Assembly (NCBI GenBank): GCA_948847595.1
Contig: CAQOGY010000017.1
Span: 1 to 63,210, forward strand
Reading direction: 5' to 3'
Source of the DNA: an uncultured Bacteroides sp.
GTDB taxonomy: Bacteria; Bacteroidota; Bacteroidia; Bacteroidales; Bacteroidaceae
Length of the DNA stretch: 63,210 nucleotides
In this document: in pieces, positions 8,165 to 16,372 of the stretch
Position numbering within the stretch: position 1 is the stretch's first letter
How the letters are laid out: the number at the start of each line of letters is the position of its first letter
Program-made: the position numbers and the translations under genes
The notes under the pieces: generated by a model
What the model was told of the DNA's origin: nothing
The model's database searches: none
The model's input: only the letters and a program-made list of their open reading frames with translations

Positions 8165-9061
8165 TCATTTCATGGAACCGCCTACGATATCCAGCAACTC
8201 ATTGGTAATCGCCTGCTGCCGACTCTTGTTATACTGCTTCGTCAAATCTTGAATCAGCTCGTTTGCATTGTCCGTAGCTACCTGCATAGCTAACGTACGC
8301 GCGGCATGTTCCGAAGTATTTGAGTCAACGGCAGCAGTAAACAGTTTTTGGCTCAATACCGTTGGAATCAGGTTGGCTATCAGTTCTTCGGCGTTGGGTT
8401 CGATGATATAATCGTTTGCTATTTCATGATCTTCCACTTCCTCCTTGTTCTTTTGTTCCTCCTCATCTATGATATGCGTCAAGTCGATGGGGAGATACGT
8501 TTCACGGAGAAGAATCTGCAAGCCCATAGATTTGAAGTGGTGATAGATGATCTCTACGCGATCCACTTCACCGGACACATACATTTGCATCAGGAGGTGA
8601 GCCAGATCGGCGGCTTCCTGATAAGTCGGTTTGTCGGAGAGCGTGGGAGAAGTTTCCTGCGGTTGGAACCCCATGCGCTTCACGGCTTCATCCACTTTCT
8701 TGCCTACCGGAAAAATCAAGATGTTGTCCTGTCCCAGAGTACGGTATTCGCCAACCGTTTGCAATAACATTTTGATGACGTTGGCGTTGAAAGCACCACA
8801 CAGAGAGGTGTTCGAGGAAAAAGCGACAATGGCAACACGCTTCACTTCGCGTTCCTTCACATAAGGAGACTCGACAGGAAGGTCTGCGCTTAGGAAATTA
8901 GTCAGAATCTTGTTCAACTTCCTCTGATAAGGCAGCATATTCTCAATGGCTCCTTGTGCCTTGTGTAATTTGGCAGAAGCCACCATCTTCATTGCTGAAG
9001 TGATTTTTCGGGTACTTTTTACCGAATTTATTCTGGTTTTTACTTCTTTCAGTGAAGCCAT
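8165..9061 (-). CDS. atpG: F-type ATP synthase gamma subunit
   Basis: 298-residue central rotor shaft of F1. The N-terminal MASLKEVKTRINSVKSTRKI and the C-terminal helix with NKSRQQAITNELLDIVGG are the conserved coiled-coil ends that enter the alpha3beta3 ring. An acidic insert (IDEEEQKNKEEVED) about two-thirds along is typical of Bacteroidetes gamma chains. Last gene of the operon, 85 bp after atpA. Confidence 0.96.
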   Translation of the reverse strand: MASLKEVKTRINSVKSTRKITSAMKMVASAKLHKAQGAIENMLPYQRKLNKILTNFLSADLPVESPYVKEREVKRVAIVAFSSNTSLCGAFNANVIKMLLQTVGEYRTLGQDNILIFPVGKKVDEAVKRMGFQPQETSPTLSDKPTYQEAADLAHLLMQMYVSGEVDRVEIIYHHFKSMGLQILLRETYLPIDLTHIIDEEEQKNKEEVEDHEIANDYIIEPNAEELIANLIPTVLSQKLFTAAVDSNTSEHAARTLAMQVATDNANELIQDLTKQYNKSRQQAITNELLDIVGGSMK

Positions 9062-9146
9062 AACTTTTTAATTTAAGAATTAAAGATGAGAAATGAAGAA
9101 CCTGCTATGCAGTATAAACAAATGATTTCTTCATTTCTACACATTT

Positions 9147-10730
9147 CTATAAGTACTGTTTCGCAACCATGGCGGCAGTCTCTTCGATGGCGTTCGTTAC
9201 ACTATCGTCGATAACACCGGTTTTCAATACATCCAAGACATCCTCCTGGTGATTCAGTTGCAGAGATTCGATGAAGCTGCGTTCAAAGTCCTGTACCTTA
9301 TCCAATGGGACGTTATGGAGAAGTCCGTGCGTACCACAATAGAGGATAGCAATCTGCTGCTCTACGGGCATCGGGCTGTATTGAGGTTGAATCAACAGTT
9401 GGGCATTCTTGCGTCCCTTGTCGATGGTCAGGGCGGTAATCGGGTCCATATCACTGCTGAACTTGGAGAAAGCTTCCAGTTCGCGATATTGCGCCTGGTC
9501 CATCTTCAGTGTTCCGGCAACCTTCTTCATCGCCTTGATCTGCGCGTTACCACCTACACGGGAAACGGAGATACCGACGTTGATGGCCGGACGTACACCC
9601 TGGTTGAACAAGTCGGTTTCGAGGAATATCTGTCCGTCGGTGATAGAAATCACGTTCGTGGGGATATAGGCCGAGACGTCACCTGCCTGCGTTTCGATGA
9701 TAGGCAGTGCGGTGAGAGAACCGCCACCTTTGACGATATCTTTCAAGCTGTCCGGCAAGTCGTTCATTTCGCGCGCCACTTCTTCCTGGCTGATAATCTT
9801 TGCCGCACGCTCCAACAGACGGGAGTGCAGGTAGAAAATATCACCCGGATATGCTTCACGTCCCGACGGACGACGAAGAATCAAAGAAACCTCACGATAA
9901 GCTACCGCTTGTTTGGAAAGGTCATCATAGACAACCAATGCATGACGACCGGTATCACGGAAATACTCACCGATGGCGGCACCCGCAAACGGTGCATAAT
10001 ACTGCAATGCAGCCGGGTCACCGGCTGTGGCGGCAACTACAATCGTGTATTCCAGTGCACCGTACTCGCGAAGCGTATTCACAATAGAAGCAACGGTAGA
10101 ACCCTTCTGACCGATAGCCACATAGATACAATATACAGGATCACCCGCCAGAAAGTTATTACGCTGGTTGATAATCGTGTCAATCGCGATAGAGGTCTTT
10201 CCTGTCTGACGGTCACCGATAATCAACTCACGCTGTCCGCGACCGATAGGAATCATGGCATCCACAGCTTTCAGTCCGGTCTGCAACGGTTGGTTTACCG
10301 GCTGACGGAAGATAACTCCCGGAGCTTTCCGTTCCAACGGCATATCATACAGGTCGCCACCGACGAGCCCTTTACCGTCGAGCGGTTCGCCCAACGGGTC
10401 GATGACACGTCCCAACATCCCCTCTCCCACACGGATAGAGGCGATACGCTTGGTACGTTTCACGATAAATCCCTCTTTGATTCTGTCCGTCGGCCCCAGT
10501 AGCACAGCACCCACGTTGTCCTCTTCAAGGTTCATCACGATTGCTTTGATACCATTGTCAAACTCAAGCAGTTCATTCGCTTCGGCATTCCGCAGTCCAT
10601 AGATACGGACAACACCGTCGCTCACCTGGAGCACCGTACCGATTTCGTCAAGTTGCACATTGGCATTGATTCCTTCGAGCTGCTTGCGCAATATATCCGA
10701 TACTTCGCTTACTCTTATATTTTCAGACAT
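9147..10730 (-). CDS. atpA: F-type ATP synthase alpha subunit
   Basis: 527-residue regulatory nucleotide-binding subunit of F1. Walker A GDRQTGKTS and the alpha-specific VAIGQKGS and ALVVYDDLSKQA segments are present; the C-terminal helical bundle is complete. The start overlaps the atpH stop by one base (TAATG), indicating translational coupling. Confidence 0.97.
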   Translation of the reverse strand: MSENIRVSEVSDILRKQLEGINANVQLDEIGTVLQVSDGVVRIYGLRNAEANELLEFDNGIKAIVMNLEEDNVGAVLLGPTDRIKEGFIVKRTKRIASIRVGEGMLGRVIDPLGEPLDGKGLVGGDLYDMPLERKAPGVIFRQPVNQPLQTGLKAVDAMIPIGRGQRELIIGDRQTGKTSIAIDTIINQRNNFLAGDPVYCIYVAIGQKGSTVASIVNTLREYGALEYTIVVAATAGDPAALQYYAPFAGAAIGEYFRDTGRHALVVYDDLSKQAVAYREVSLILRRPSGREAYPGDIFYLHSRLLERAAKIISQEEVAREMNDLPDSLKDIVKGGGSLTALPIIETQAGDVSAYIPTNVISITDGQIFLETDLFNQGVRPAINVGISVSRVGGNAQIKAMKKVAGTLKMDQAQYRELEAFSKFSSDMDPITALTIDKGRKNAQLLIQPQYSPMPVEQQIAILYCGTHGLLHNVPLDKVQDFERSFIESLQLNHQEDVLDVLKTGVIDDSVTNAIEETAAMVAKQYL

Positions 10731-11290
10731 TATACAATTCTCCTATTCTTATCAATAAATTGTTGTTTCACTCGCTTCAACTGCGTGGCAACGCTCGCGT
10801 CCAGCCGGTAGTCGTTGATATCGAAGATAAATCCACCGTCGATAGACGGATCCACCACCGTTTCCAGTTCCACTTGGGCGTGCAGGATATGCGTGGCGGC
10901 AGAGCGAATCCGGTCTTCCGTCTCCTTATCGACGGGCACGGCCGTAATCAGCCTGCCGGTGCCGATATGTTTCAGTTTCCGGTAAAGATCCATATACATC
11001 AGGCTGATAAATTGCAGATAGCCCTCACGCCTGTTTCTCAATACCAAAGTGATGAAACGGACAAACTCCCTCGTTGACTTACCGTCACCATCGGCAGCGG
11101 TACAGACCAGCGCCAATTTCTCTTTCGTCGTGACGACAGGATTTTCAAGCGTTTCACGCAACCCGGGCTGGACACGGAAGCAATAGGCCAGAGTCATAAA
11201 TTCCTGGTATATCCTGTCCTCCAAACCTTTTTCCTGCGCGTATTCAATCATCGCTTTTGCATAACGCATCGAGAGTATTCCGACTTCCAT
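10730..11290 (-). CDS. atpH: F-type ATP synthase delta subunit
   Basis: 186-residue stator protein linking F1 alpha N-termini to the b dimer. It starts with the typical SMRYAKAMIEYAQEK helix and ends with the family pattern ...DPSIDGGFIFDINDYRLDASVATQLKRVKQ. Sequence divergence is high, as is usual for delta. It lies 5 bp after atpF. Confidence 0.93.
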   Translation of the reverse strand: MEVGILSMRYAKAMIEYAQEKGLEDRIYQEFMTLAYCFRVQPGLRETLENPVVTTKEKLALVCTAADGDGKSTREFVRFITLVLRNRREGYLQFISLMYMDLYRKLKHIGTGRLITAVPVDKETEDRIRSAATHILHAQVELETVVDPSIDGGFIFDINDYRLDASVATQLKRVKQQFIDKNRRIV

Positions 11291-11295
11291 CTTCC

Positions 11296-11799
11296 TTAGT
11301 TCTTATTCGGGGTTAATAATTCATCCAGCATCCGGTCAATCATGCCCATCTGCGCATCCTTGTCCTCAAGACTCTTGCGGAGCACCTTCTCGGCGATGTC
11401 GACCGAAAGAACAGCCACCTGGCGACGTATATCGCGGATAGCTTCGTCCTTTTCAATCTGGATTTGTTGTTTCACCGCATCCAGTTCCTTTTGTGCGGCT
11501 ATCTCGGCTTGCTTGCGAGCCTCGTGAACAATCTTGTCACGTTCTTCCATCGCTTCCTTCAAGATGCGTCCCTGTTCCTTGTTGGCAGCAGCCACCAACG
11601 CGTCGCCTTCCGCTTTCAGCTTGGACAACTGCGCATTGGCTTCCCTCGCCACCTCCAAGGACTGGTCGATATAGGTCTTACGGCCTTCCACCATCTTGAT
11701 GATGACGGGGAAGCCGTATTTTGCCAATATCACGAACACAATCCCGAATGAGAGGAACATCCAGAACAACAGGCCACTATCAGGTAATAGTAATGACAT
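11296..11799 (-). CDS. atpF: F-type ATP synthase b subunit
   Basis: 167 residues: one N-terminal membrane helix (LLFWMFLSFGIVFVILAKY) followed by a long charged helix ending in the delta-binding region. It forms the peripheral stalk dimer. Only one b-type gene is present, so a homodimer is expected. It lies 4 bp after atpE. Confidence 0.95.
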   Translation of the reverse strand: MSLLLPDSGLLFWMFLSFGIVFVILAKYGFPVIIKMVEGRKTYIDQSLEVAREANAQLSKLKAEGDALVAAANKEQGRILKEAMEERDKIVHEARKQAEIAAQKELDAVKQQIQIEKDEAIRDIRRQVAVLSVDIAEKVLRKSLEDKDAQMGMIDRMLDELLTPNKN

Positions 11800-11803
11800 A
11801 GGC

Positions 11804-12061
11804 TTAGAGGAAGAATACCAACAGACAAACTACTACCGCCAACAATGCCACACCTTCAATCAAGGCGGCGGCGATAATCATATTCATACGGATATCACCT
11901 GACGCTTCCGGCTGACGTGCAATAGCTTCCATAGCCGAACCACCAATTTTACCAATACCCAAACCAGCTCCGATTACTGCAAGACCTGCACCGATAGCTG
12001 CACCTAATTTACTTACTCCTACTGCTGCCGCAGTGGCTTGTAACAATACTGATAGGATCAT
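11804..12061 (-). CDS. atpE: F-type ATP synthase c subunit
   Basis: 85-residue hairpin of two membrane helices with a conserved GIGKIGGSAMEAIARQPE loop region and the ion-binding carboxylate Glu69 in AALIEGVALL. Sodium-type rings carry a Gln in the GIGQ position and a Ser after the Glu; here these are Lys38 and Gly70, so proton coupling is more likely. The neighbouring leader region (12062-12129) is A/T rich. Confidence 0.95.
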   Translation of the reverse strand: MILSVLLQATAAAVGVSKLGAAIGAGLAVIGAGLGIGKIGGSAMEAIARQPEASGDIRMNMIIAAALIEGVALLAVVVCLLVFFL

Positions 12062-12129
12062 AATTTTCAGTTTTAAAATGGTTTATATTTTTTATTTACT
12101 CTCTTTTTATTCTCTATTTATTCATCTAT

Positions 12130-13269
12130 TTATTTCTCTTCTGCCTTGACCTTTGCTCCTTCCTGTGCCAGTCCGATAAACACTGCCGACAACATGGTAA
12201 ATACGTAAGCCTGGATGAAAGCAACCAACAGTTCAAGCGCATTCATAAAAATGTTGAACAATACGGAAGCCACTGTCAACGTGCCGTTCAGTGCAGGCCC
12301 CATGCTTGCCGAGATGAATATCAGACAAGTGAGCACCAACATCGCCATATGTCCCGCCAGCATATTGGCGAAAAGACGAATCATCAAGGCAAACGGTTTC
12401 GTAAAGATTCCGAAGAACTCGATGAACGGCATCATCGGCACCGGCACTTTCAGCCACCAGGGCACATCCGGCCAAAAGATATCTTTCCAATAATGCTTCG
12501 TTCCGAAGATATTCACTGCCAGGAACGTACATATCGCAAGTACCATGGTAATGGCGATATTTCCCGTCACATTCGCACCTCCGGGGAAGAGCGGAATCAA
12601 TCCCATCATATTATTGATAAAGATAAAAAAGAACGCTGTCAGCAGATACGGGGCAAACTTCCGGTAGTTCGGGCCGACACAACTCTTGATGATGTCGTCG
12701 TTCACCATCATGATGAACATCTCCATAAATCCGATAAATCCACCCGGCGCTTTGGCTCCTTGGGGACGTTTCCTGTACCAGTGCGCCACACTCAACACGA
12801 TAACCAGCAGCAATACGCTGTTGAACAGCAGGGCGAATGTCACTTTCGTAATAGAAATATCCCAAGGGCGAACCTGCTCACCTGCCGCATTATATTCCAC
12901 CAATTTGCCTTCGTACTTACTTCCTGCGGGAGCGATGGAGAGTCCTTCATACGTACCGCCATTCTCTTCGAGACGGGAAGAAAGGAACACGTGCCAACCT
13001 GTACTACCACTATAAACGATGATAGGTAATGGTATAATAATCTGCGTCTTGCCCCATGTCGTAATATGCCATTCGTATGAGTCGCCGATATGCCCGAACA
13101 CGATTTCCTTCACGTCCACCGTGTTCTCCTTTTCTTCTTTCGGAGTAATCCCGTCCTGCGTTTGAGAAGTCGCGTCCCCCGCCTGTTCCTGTGCAAGAAC
13201 CGGCAGGCTGACCGCCAACATCAGGCAGAACAGAACCAACGGAGCTACTATGTTATGCAACTGTTTCAT
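12130..13269 (-). CDS. atpB: F-type ATP synthase a subunit with periplasmic N-terminal extension
   Basis: 379 residues, about 100-130 longer than the E. coli protein. A signal-peptide-like segment (LVLFCLMLAVSLPVLAQ) is followed by ~110 mostly polar residues before the first canonical membrane helix, so an exported N-terminal domain is predicted. The C-terminal half has the stator Arg in MIRLFANMLAGH and the final helices. It is the channel subunit feeding protons to the c ring. The long N-terminus is usual in Bacteroidetes. The start overlaps the upstream small membrane gene by 17 bp. Confidence 0.94.
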   Translation of the reverse strand: MKQLHNIVAPLVLFCLMLAVSLPVLAQEQAGDATSQTQDGITPKEEKENTVDVKEIVFGHIGDSYEWHITTWGKTQIIIPLPIIVYSGSTGWHVFLSSRLEENGGTYEGLSIAPAGSKYEGKLVEYNAAGEQVRPWDISITKVTFALLFNSVLLLVIVLSVAHWYRKRPQGAKAPGGFIGFMEMFIMMVNDDIIKSCVGPNYRKFAPYLLTAFFFIFINNMMGLIPLFPGGANVTGNIAITMVLAICTFLAVNIFGTKHYWKDIFWPDVPWWLKVPVPMMPFIEFFGIFTKPFALMIRLFANMLAGHMAMLVLTCLIFISASMGPALNGTLTVASVLFNIFMNALELLVAFIQAYVFTMLSAVFIGLAQEGAKVKAEEK

Positions 13270-13687
13270 TTTTCTTCTTATTTTTCTTCTTCAGTTTCCG
13301 GTTCACTTCAAAGGAGAAGAAGAACCAGGTTTCGAATATCAGATATATCAAATAGAACGAGATAAACGTGAGCAGAAACGCTTTGGCTTCTTCGCGTACG
13401 GCAAGGCAATAAATCAAGACCAGGATAATAGAAAGAATCATCTTTACCATCTTTATTGCCAGGTACAACAGTAACATTCTTTGCGGAGCGTGCAGTCGGC
13501 ACGCATCGAACATATAGATACTAAACAAACCGAATAAATAGAAATAAACCGGAATGAACGGATACCCGCCGAAATAATGCCCGGGCAGAGCAAAGTGCAA
13601 AATGACCGCCCCAAGTGCCGCGCTTAAGATTGCAAATAAAGTATGCAAACCGATAAAGTTCCGTTTCGTTTTACTAATGTTCACCAT
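13253..13687 (-). CDS. AtpI-position small membrane protein
   Basis: 144-residue protein with four predicted membrane segments and a Lys-rich C-terminus. It occupies the place of atpI (c-ring assembly/Mg2+ transport) between the atpC and atpB genes and overlaps atpB. Sequence similarity to classical AtpI is not obvious by eye, so the role as an assembly factor is inferred from position. Confidence 0.7.
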   Translation of the reverse strand: MVNISKTKRNFIGLHTLFAILSAALGAVILHFALPGHYFGGYPFIPVYFYLFGLFSIYMFDACRLHAPQRMLLLYLAIKMVKMILSIILVLIYCLAVREEAKAFLLTFISFYLIYLIFETWFFFSFEVNRKLKKKNKKKNETVA

Positions 13688-13736
13688 AATGTCACTGTGT
13701 TTTTCTTCTGTACTTATTTAATCTCGTCTTTTTCCG

Positions 13737-13982
13737 TCAGGAAATACAGGCAGAAACCGTCCCGTCACTCATTTCGACAAAACCACCCTGAATATCCATT
13801 GTATGCTCCTCTCCTTCCAACGTCGTATAACTCAGCGTACCCGCTTTCAATGACGAGACGATGGGCGCATGCCCCGGAAGAATGGAAAACGACCCGATGG
13901 TGCCTGGCAATGTGACAATCTTCACATCTCCGTCGAATATGCTCTTCTCGGGCGATACTATACTCAAATGCAGTTCTTTCAT
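13737..13982 (-). CDS. atpC: F-type ATP synthase epsilon subunit
   Basis: 81 residues: just the N-terminal beta-sandwich (MKELHLSIVSPEKSIFDGDV..., LPGTIGSFSILPGHAPIVSSL). The C-terminal inhibitory helical pair of E. coli epsilon is missing, as in other Bacteroidetes, so epsilon-mediated inhibition is not expected. A GTG three bases upstream is less likely as start. It follows atpD by 12 bp. Confidence 0.93.
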   Translation of the reverse strand: MKELHLSIVSPEKSIFDGDVKIVTLPGTIGSFSILPGHAPIVSSLKAGTLSYTTLEGEEHTMDIQGGFVEMSDGTVSACIS

Positions 13983-13994
13983 CACTCTATGTTT

Positions 13995-15512
13995 TTATTT
14001 CTTTGCCTGTTCCATCAGTTTCTTACCTTTCTCTATCGCTTCCTCGATGGTTCCGACATTCAGGAAAGCCTGTTCGGGAAGATAATCCACTTCACCGTCC
14101 AAAATCATCCTGAATCCCTTAATCGTATCTTCGATAGTCACCATCACGCCCGGCACACCCGTAAACTGTTCGGCTACGGCAAACGGTTGTGAAAGGAAAC
14201 GCTGCACACGGCGGGCGCGGTTCACTACCATCTTGTCCTCTTCCGAAAGTTCCTCCATACCGAGGATGGAGATAATATCCTGCAATTCCTTGTTGCGTTG
14301 CAGAATCTGTTTCACCCGTTGCGCTACGTCATAATGTTCCTGGCCGACGATGTGCGGGTCAAGGATACGGGAAGTAGAAGCCAACGGGTCTACAGCCGGA
14401 TAGATACCCAGCTCCGTAATCTTACGGTCGAGCACGGTAGTCGCGTCCAAGTGGCTGAAAGTCGTTGCGGGAGCCGGGTCTGTCAAGTCATCAGCCGGCA
14501 CATACACAGCCTGTACAGAGGTGATGGAACCTTTGCGGGTAGACGTGATACGTTCCTGCATCGCACCCATTTCCGTAGCCAGTGTCGGCTGGTAACCAAC
14601 GGCGGAAGGCATACGTCCCAAAAGGGCGGACACTTCCGAACCGGCCTGCGTGAAACGGAAAATATTATCAATGAAGAACAGGATATCGCGTTTCTCGCCT
14701 TCGCTTCCGGCATCACGGAAAGATTCCGCTACCGTCAGTCCGGACAATGCTACGGAAGCACGTGCCCCCGGCGGTTCGTTCATCTGACCGAATATCAGCG
14801 ACACCTGCGATTTCTCCAGTTCGTTATAATCTACTTTCGAAAGATCCCAGTGACCTTTCTCCATCCCTTCCTTGAACGCTTCGCCGTAGCGGATAACGCC
14901 CGATTCAATCATTTCGCGCAGCAAGTCGTTACCTTCACGGGTACGCTCACCTACCCCGGCGAATACGGAGAATCCGTTATGCTTCTTGGCGATATTGTTG
15001 ATAAGTTCCTGAATCAATACAGTCTTCCCTACACCGGCACCACCGAACAAACCGATTTTACCACCTTTGGCATACGGTTCGAGCAGGTCGATAACCTTGA
15101 TACCTGTGAAGAGCACTTCCTGCACAGTTGTCAAATCTTCAAATTTAGGGGGATCACGATGGATGGAATAAGCGCCTTTGCGGTCGAGGTCTTTCATACC
15201 GTCGATAGAATCACCGACCACGTTCATCAACCGGCCTTTAATCTGTTCGCCGATCGGCATGGTAATCGGGCCTCCGGTGGGATACACCTTCATGCCTCGT
15301 TGCAGTCCGTCGGTACTGTCCATTGCTACGGTACGCACCGTATTCTCACCGATATGTTGCTGAACTTCCACAACCAGTATTTTGCCGTTTGGCCTTTTTA
15401 TCTCCAGTGCATCGTGGATACTTGGCAGCACCAGTTCTGCATCCGTACCTTCAAAGTACACATCGACCACAGGGCCGATAACCTGCGAGATATGTCCGAT
15501 AATCTGTGACAT
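13995..15512 (-). CDS. atpD: F-type ATP synthase beta subunit
   Basis: 505-residue catalytic subunit. Walker A GGAGVGKTV, VGERTREGNDL (catalytic Glu of the GERTREG motif), the VSLIFGQMNEPPGAR segment and the DELSEED-equivalent MEELSEEDK are all present. The ATG at 15512 is preferred to a TTG two codons upstream. First gene of the operon; atpD-atpC leading the whole F1Fo operon is the Bacteroidetes arrangement. Confidence 0.98.
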   Translation of the reverse strand: MSQIIGHISQVIGPVVDVYFEGTDAELVLPSIHDALEIKRPNGKILVVEVQQHIGENTVRTVAMDSTDGLQRGMKVYPTGGPITMPIGEQIKGRLMNVVGDSIDGMKDLDRKGAYSIHRDPPKFEDLTTVQEVLFTGIKVIDLLEPYAKGGKIGLFGGAGVGKTVLIQELINNIAKKHNGFSVFAGVGERTREGNDLLREMIESGVIRYGEAFKEGMEKGHWDLSKVDYNELEKSQVSLIFGQMNEPPGARASVALSGLTVAESFRDAGSEGEKRDILFFIDNIFRFTQAGSEVSALLGRMPSAVGYQPTLATEMGAMQERITSTRKGSITSVQAVYVPADDLTDPAPATTFSHLDATTVLDRKITELGIYPAVDPLASTSRILDPHIVGQEHYDVAQRVKQILQRNKELQDIISILGMEELSEEDKMVVNRARRVQRFLSQPFAVAEQFTGVPGVMVTIEDTIKGFRMILDGEVDYLPEQAFLNVGTIEEAIEKGKKLMEQAKK

Positions 15513-15699
15513 AAGCAATCTTTTTATTTATATTATTCTTTCTCTATTCCTATTGAATCTTAATAGTATGACAAGGAACGAATATTTCGCGCTTTATCTG
15601 TTTTACTATTATAATAAACAGCTAAGTTCAGCTTTTGTTCATCCATTTTCTATTTCTAATAAACTATCATCAAAAGAAATAGTTAAATAAACAACGGTG

Positions 15700-15707
15700 C
15701 AAATGTA
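15700..15707 (-). promoter_or_regulatory. Candidate -7 box of the ATP synthase operon
   Basis: TACATTTG on the minus strand, about 190 bp upstream of atpD. No -33 TTTG is properly spaced. It is the only consensus-like box on this strand between 15512 and 15800. Confidence 0.4.
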
Positions 15708-16055
15708 GAAACAAATACGTGAGATTGTTCTTCCTTTGTCATTATTTGTCGTTCGATAACACTTATTAGCCCAAGAAATACTACAAAAATGACAAAATCG
15801 GAATCTTTCAGTTACAATTATAAAGTAATACGTATTATCTGATGATAAAATAATAATAAACTCCATATATTCGCAGAGTTTTATATCTGCTTATTTAAAA
15901 TCAGTGTATTAACTGAGAGATAAAATAGTAGCAATGACAACTAGTTTTGTGGTCGAGCACAAAACTATATCCTATTCCCTTCTTTGTTTAATAAAGATTA
16001 AAGACGTCTTAATGAAAACACAAAATCCTGCACGAAAGTTTTCTTGAAGAAACCG

Positions 16056-16095
16056 AAACGCCCGGATCTTCACAGACCCGGGCGTTTGTATTTTT
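16056..16095 (+). terminator. Terminator-like hairpin, possibly bidirectional
   Basis: 10-bp perfect stem AAACGCCCGG (16056-16065) / CCGGGCGTTT (16078-16087) with a 12-nt loop; T-rich GTATTTTT follows on the plus strand. It may separate the surface operon from the ATP synthase operon promoter. Confidence 0.55.
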
Positions 16096-16372
16096 GAAAC
16101 ATCCCCTTATCCAAGGGAAATGAGGACTGACGCTTTTTACGCAACAAAGGAAGATGTTTCAAAAAATTAGGGATTGAAAAGGAATACCCCATAGATATAA
16201 GGCGATATCCCTTTTCATGATTTTGAAAGCCCGGACTTTCACAAGCCCCAACTTTCTGAGATGAGTTTCAGGTCTTTCAATATTTCCAAGAAAGCCTGAA
16301 ACAGGGTTTAGTTTTTTTTACGTTGAAAAATATTACTAAATTATTCATATTTGACAATTAGCCAATGACTGG

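Larger units (their letters stand above)
15513..16372. other. 860-bp gene-free spacer between the ATP synthase and the phase-variable locus
   Basis: No credible ORF. Structure seen: a 10-bp hairpin TAGTTTTGTG/CACAAAACTA (15942-15951, 15958-15967) that also reads as a -7 box on each strand; a GC-rich terminator-like hairpin (16056-16087); a long-range 13-bp inverted repeat TTTTTGAAACATC (16091-16103) with its partner at 16153-16165; and a bulged hairpin TTTCAGG/CCTGAAA (16266-16301) after the OmpA gene. It may hold untranslated RNA or the remains of a lost gene. Confidence 0.5.

Noticed and set aside
9249..10502. A long (417-codon) open frame on the plus strand opposite atpA
   Set aside because: It lies wholly antisense to the highly conserved atpA, has no promoter and an amino-acid composition typical of shadow frames. 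The same applies to 14298-15509 opposite atpD and 6925-7983 opposite the helicase.
12130..13269. Wrongly extended start of atpB
   Set aside because: The extra N-terminal segment begins with a proper signal peptide and the upstream frame is fully coding; Bacteroidetes proteins are known to be long here.
15942..15967. A second inversion site for the recombinase at the 10-bp hairpin
   Set aside because: The arm sequence is unrelated to the 24-bp repeats at 20011 and 20291 and has no partner in the window.
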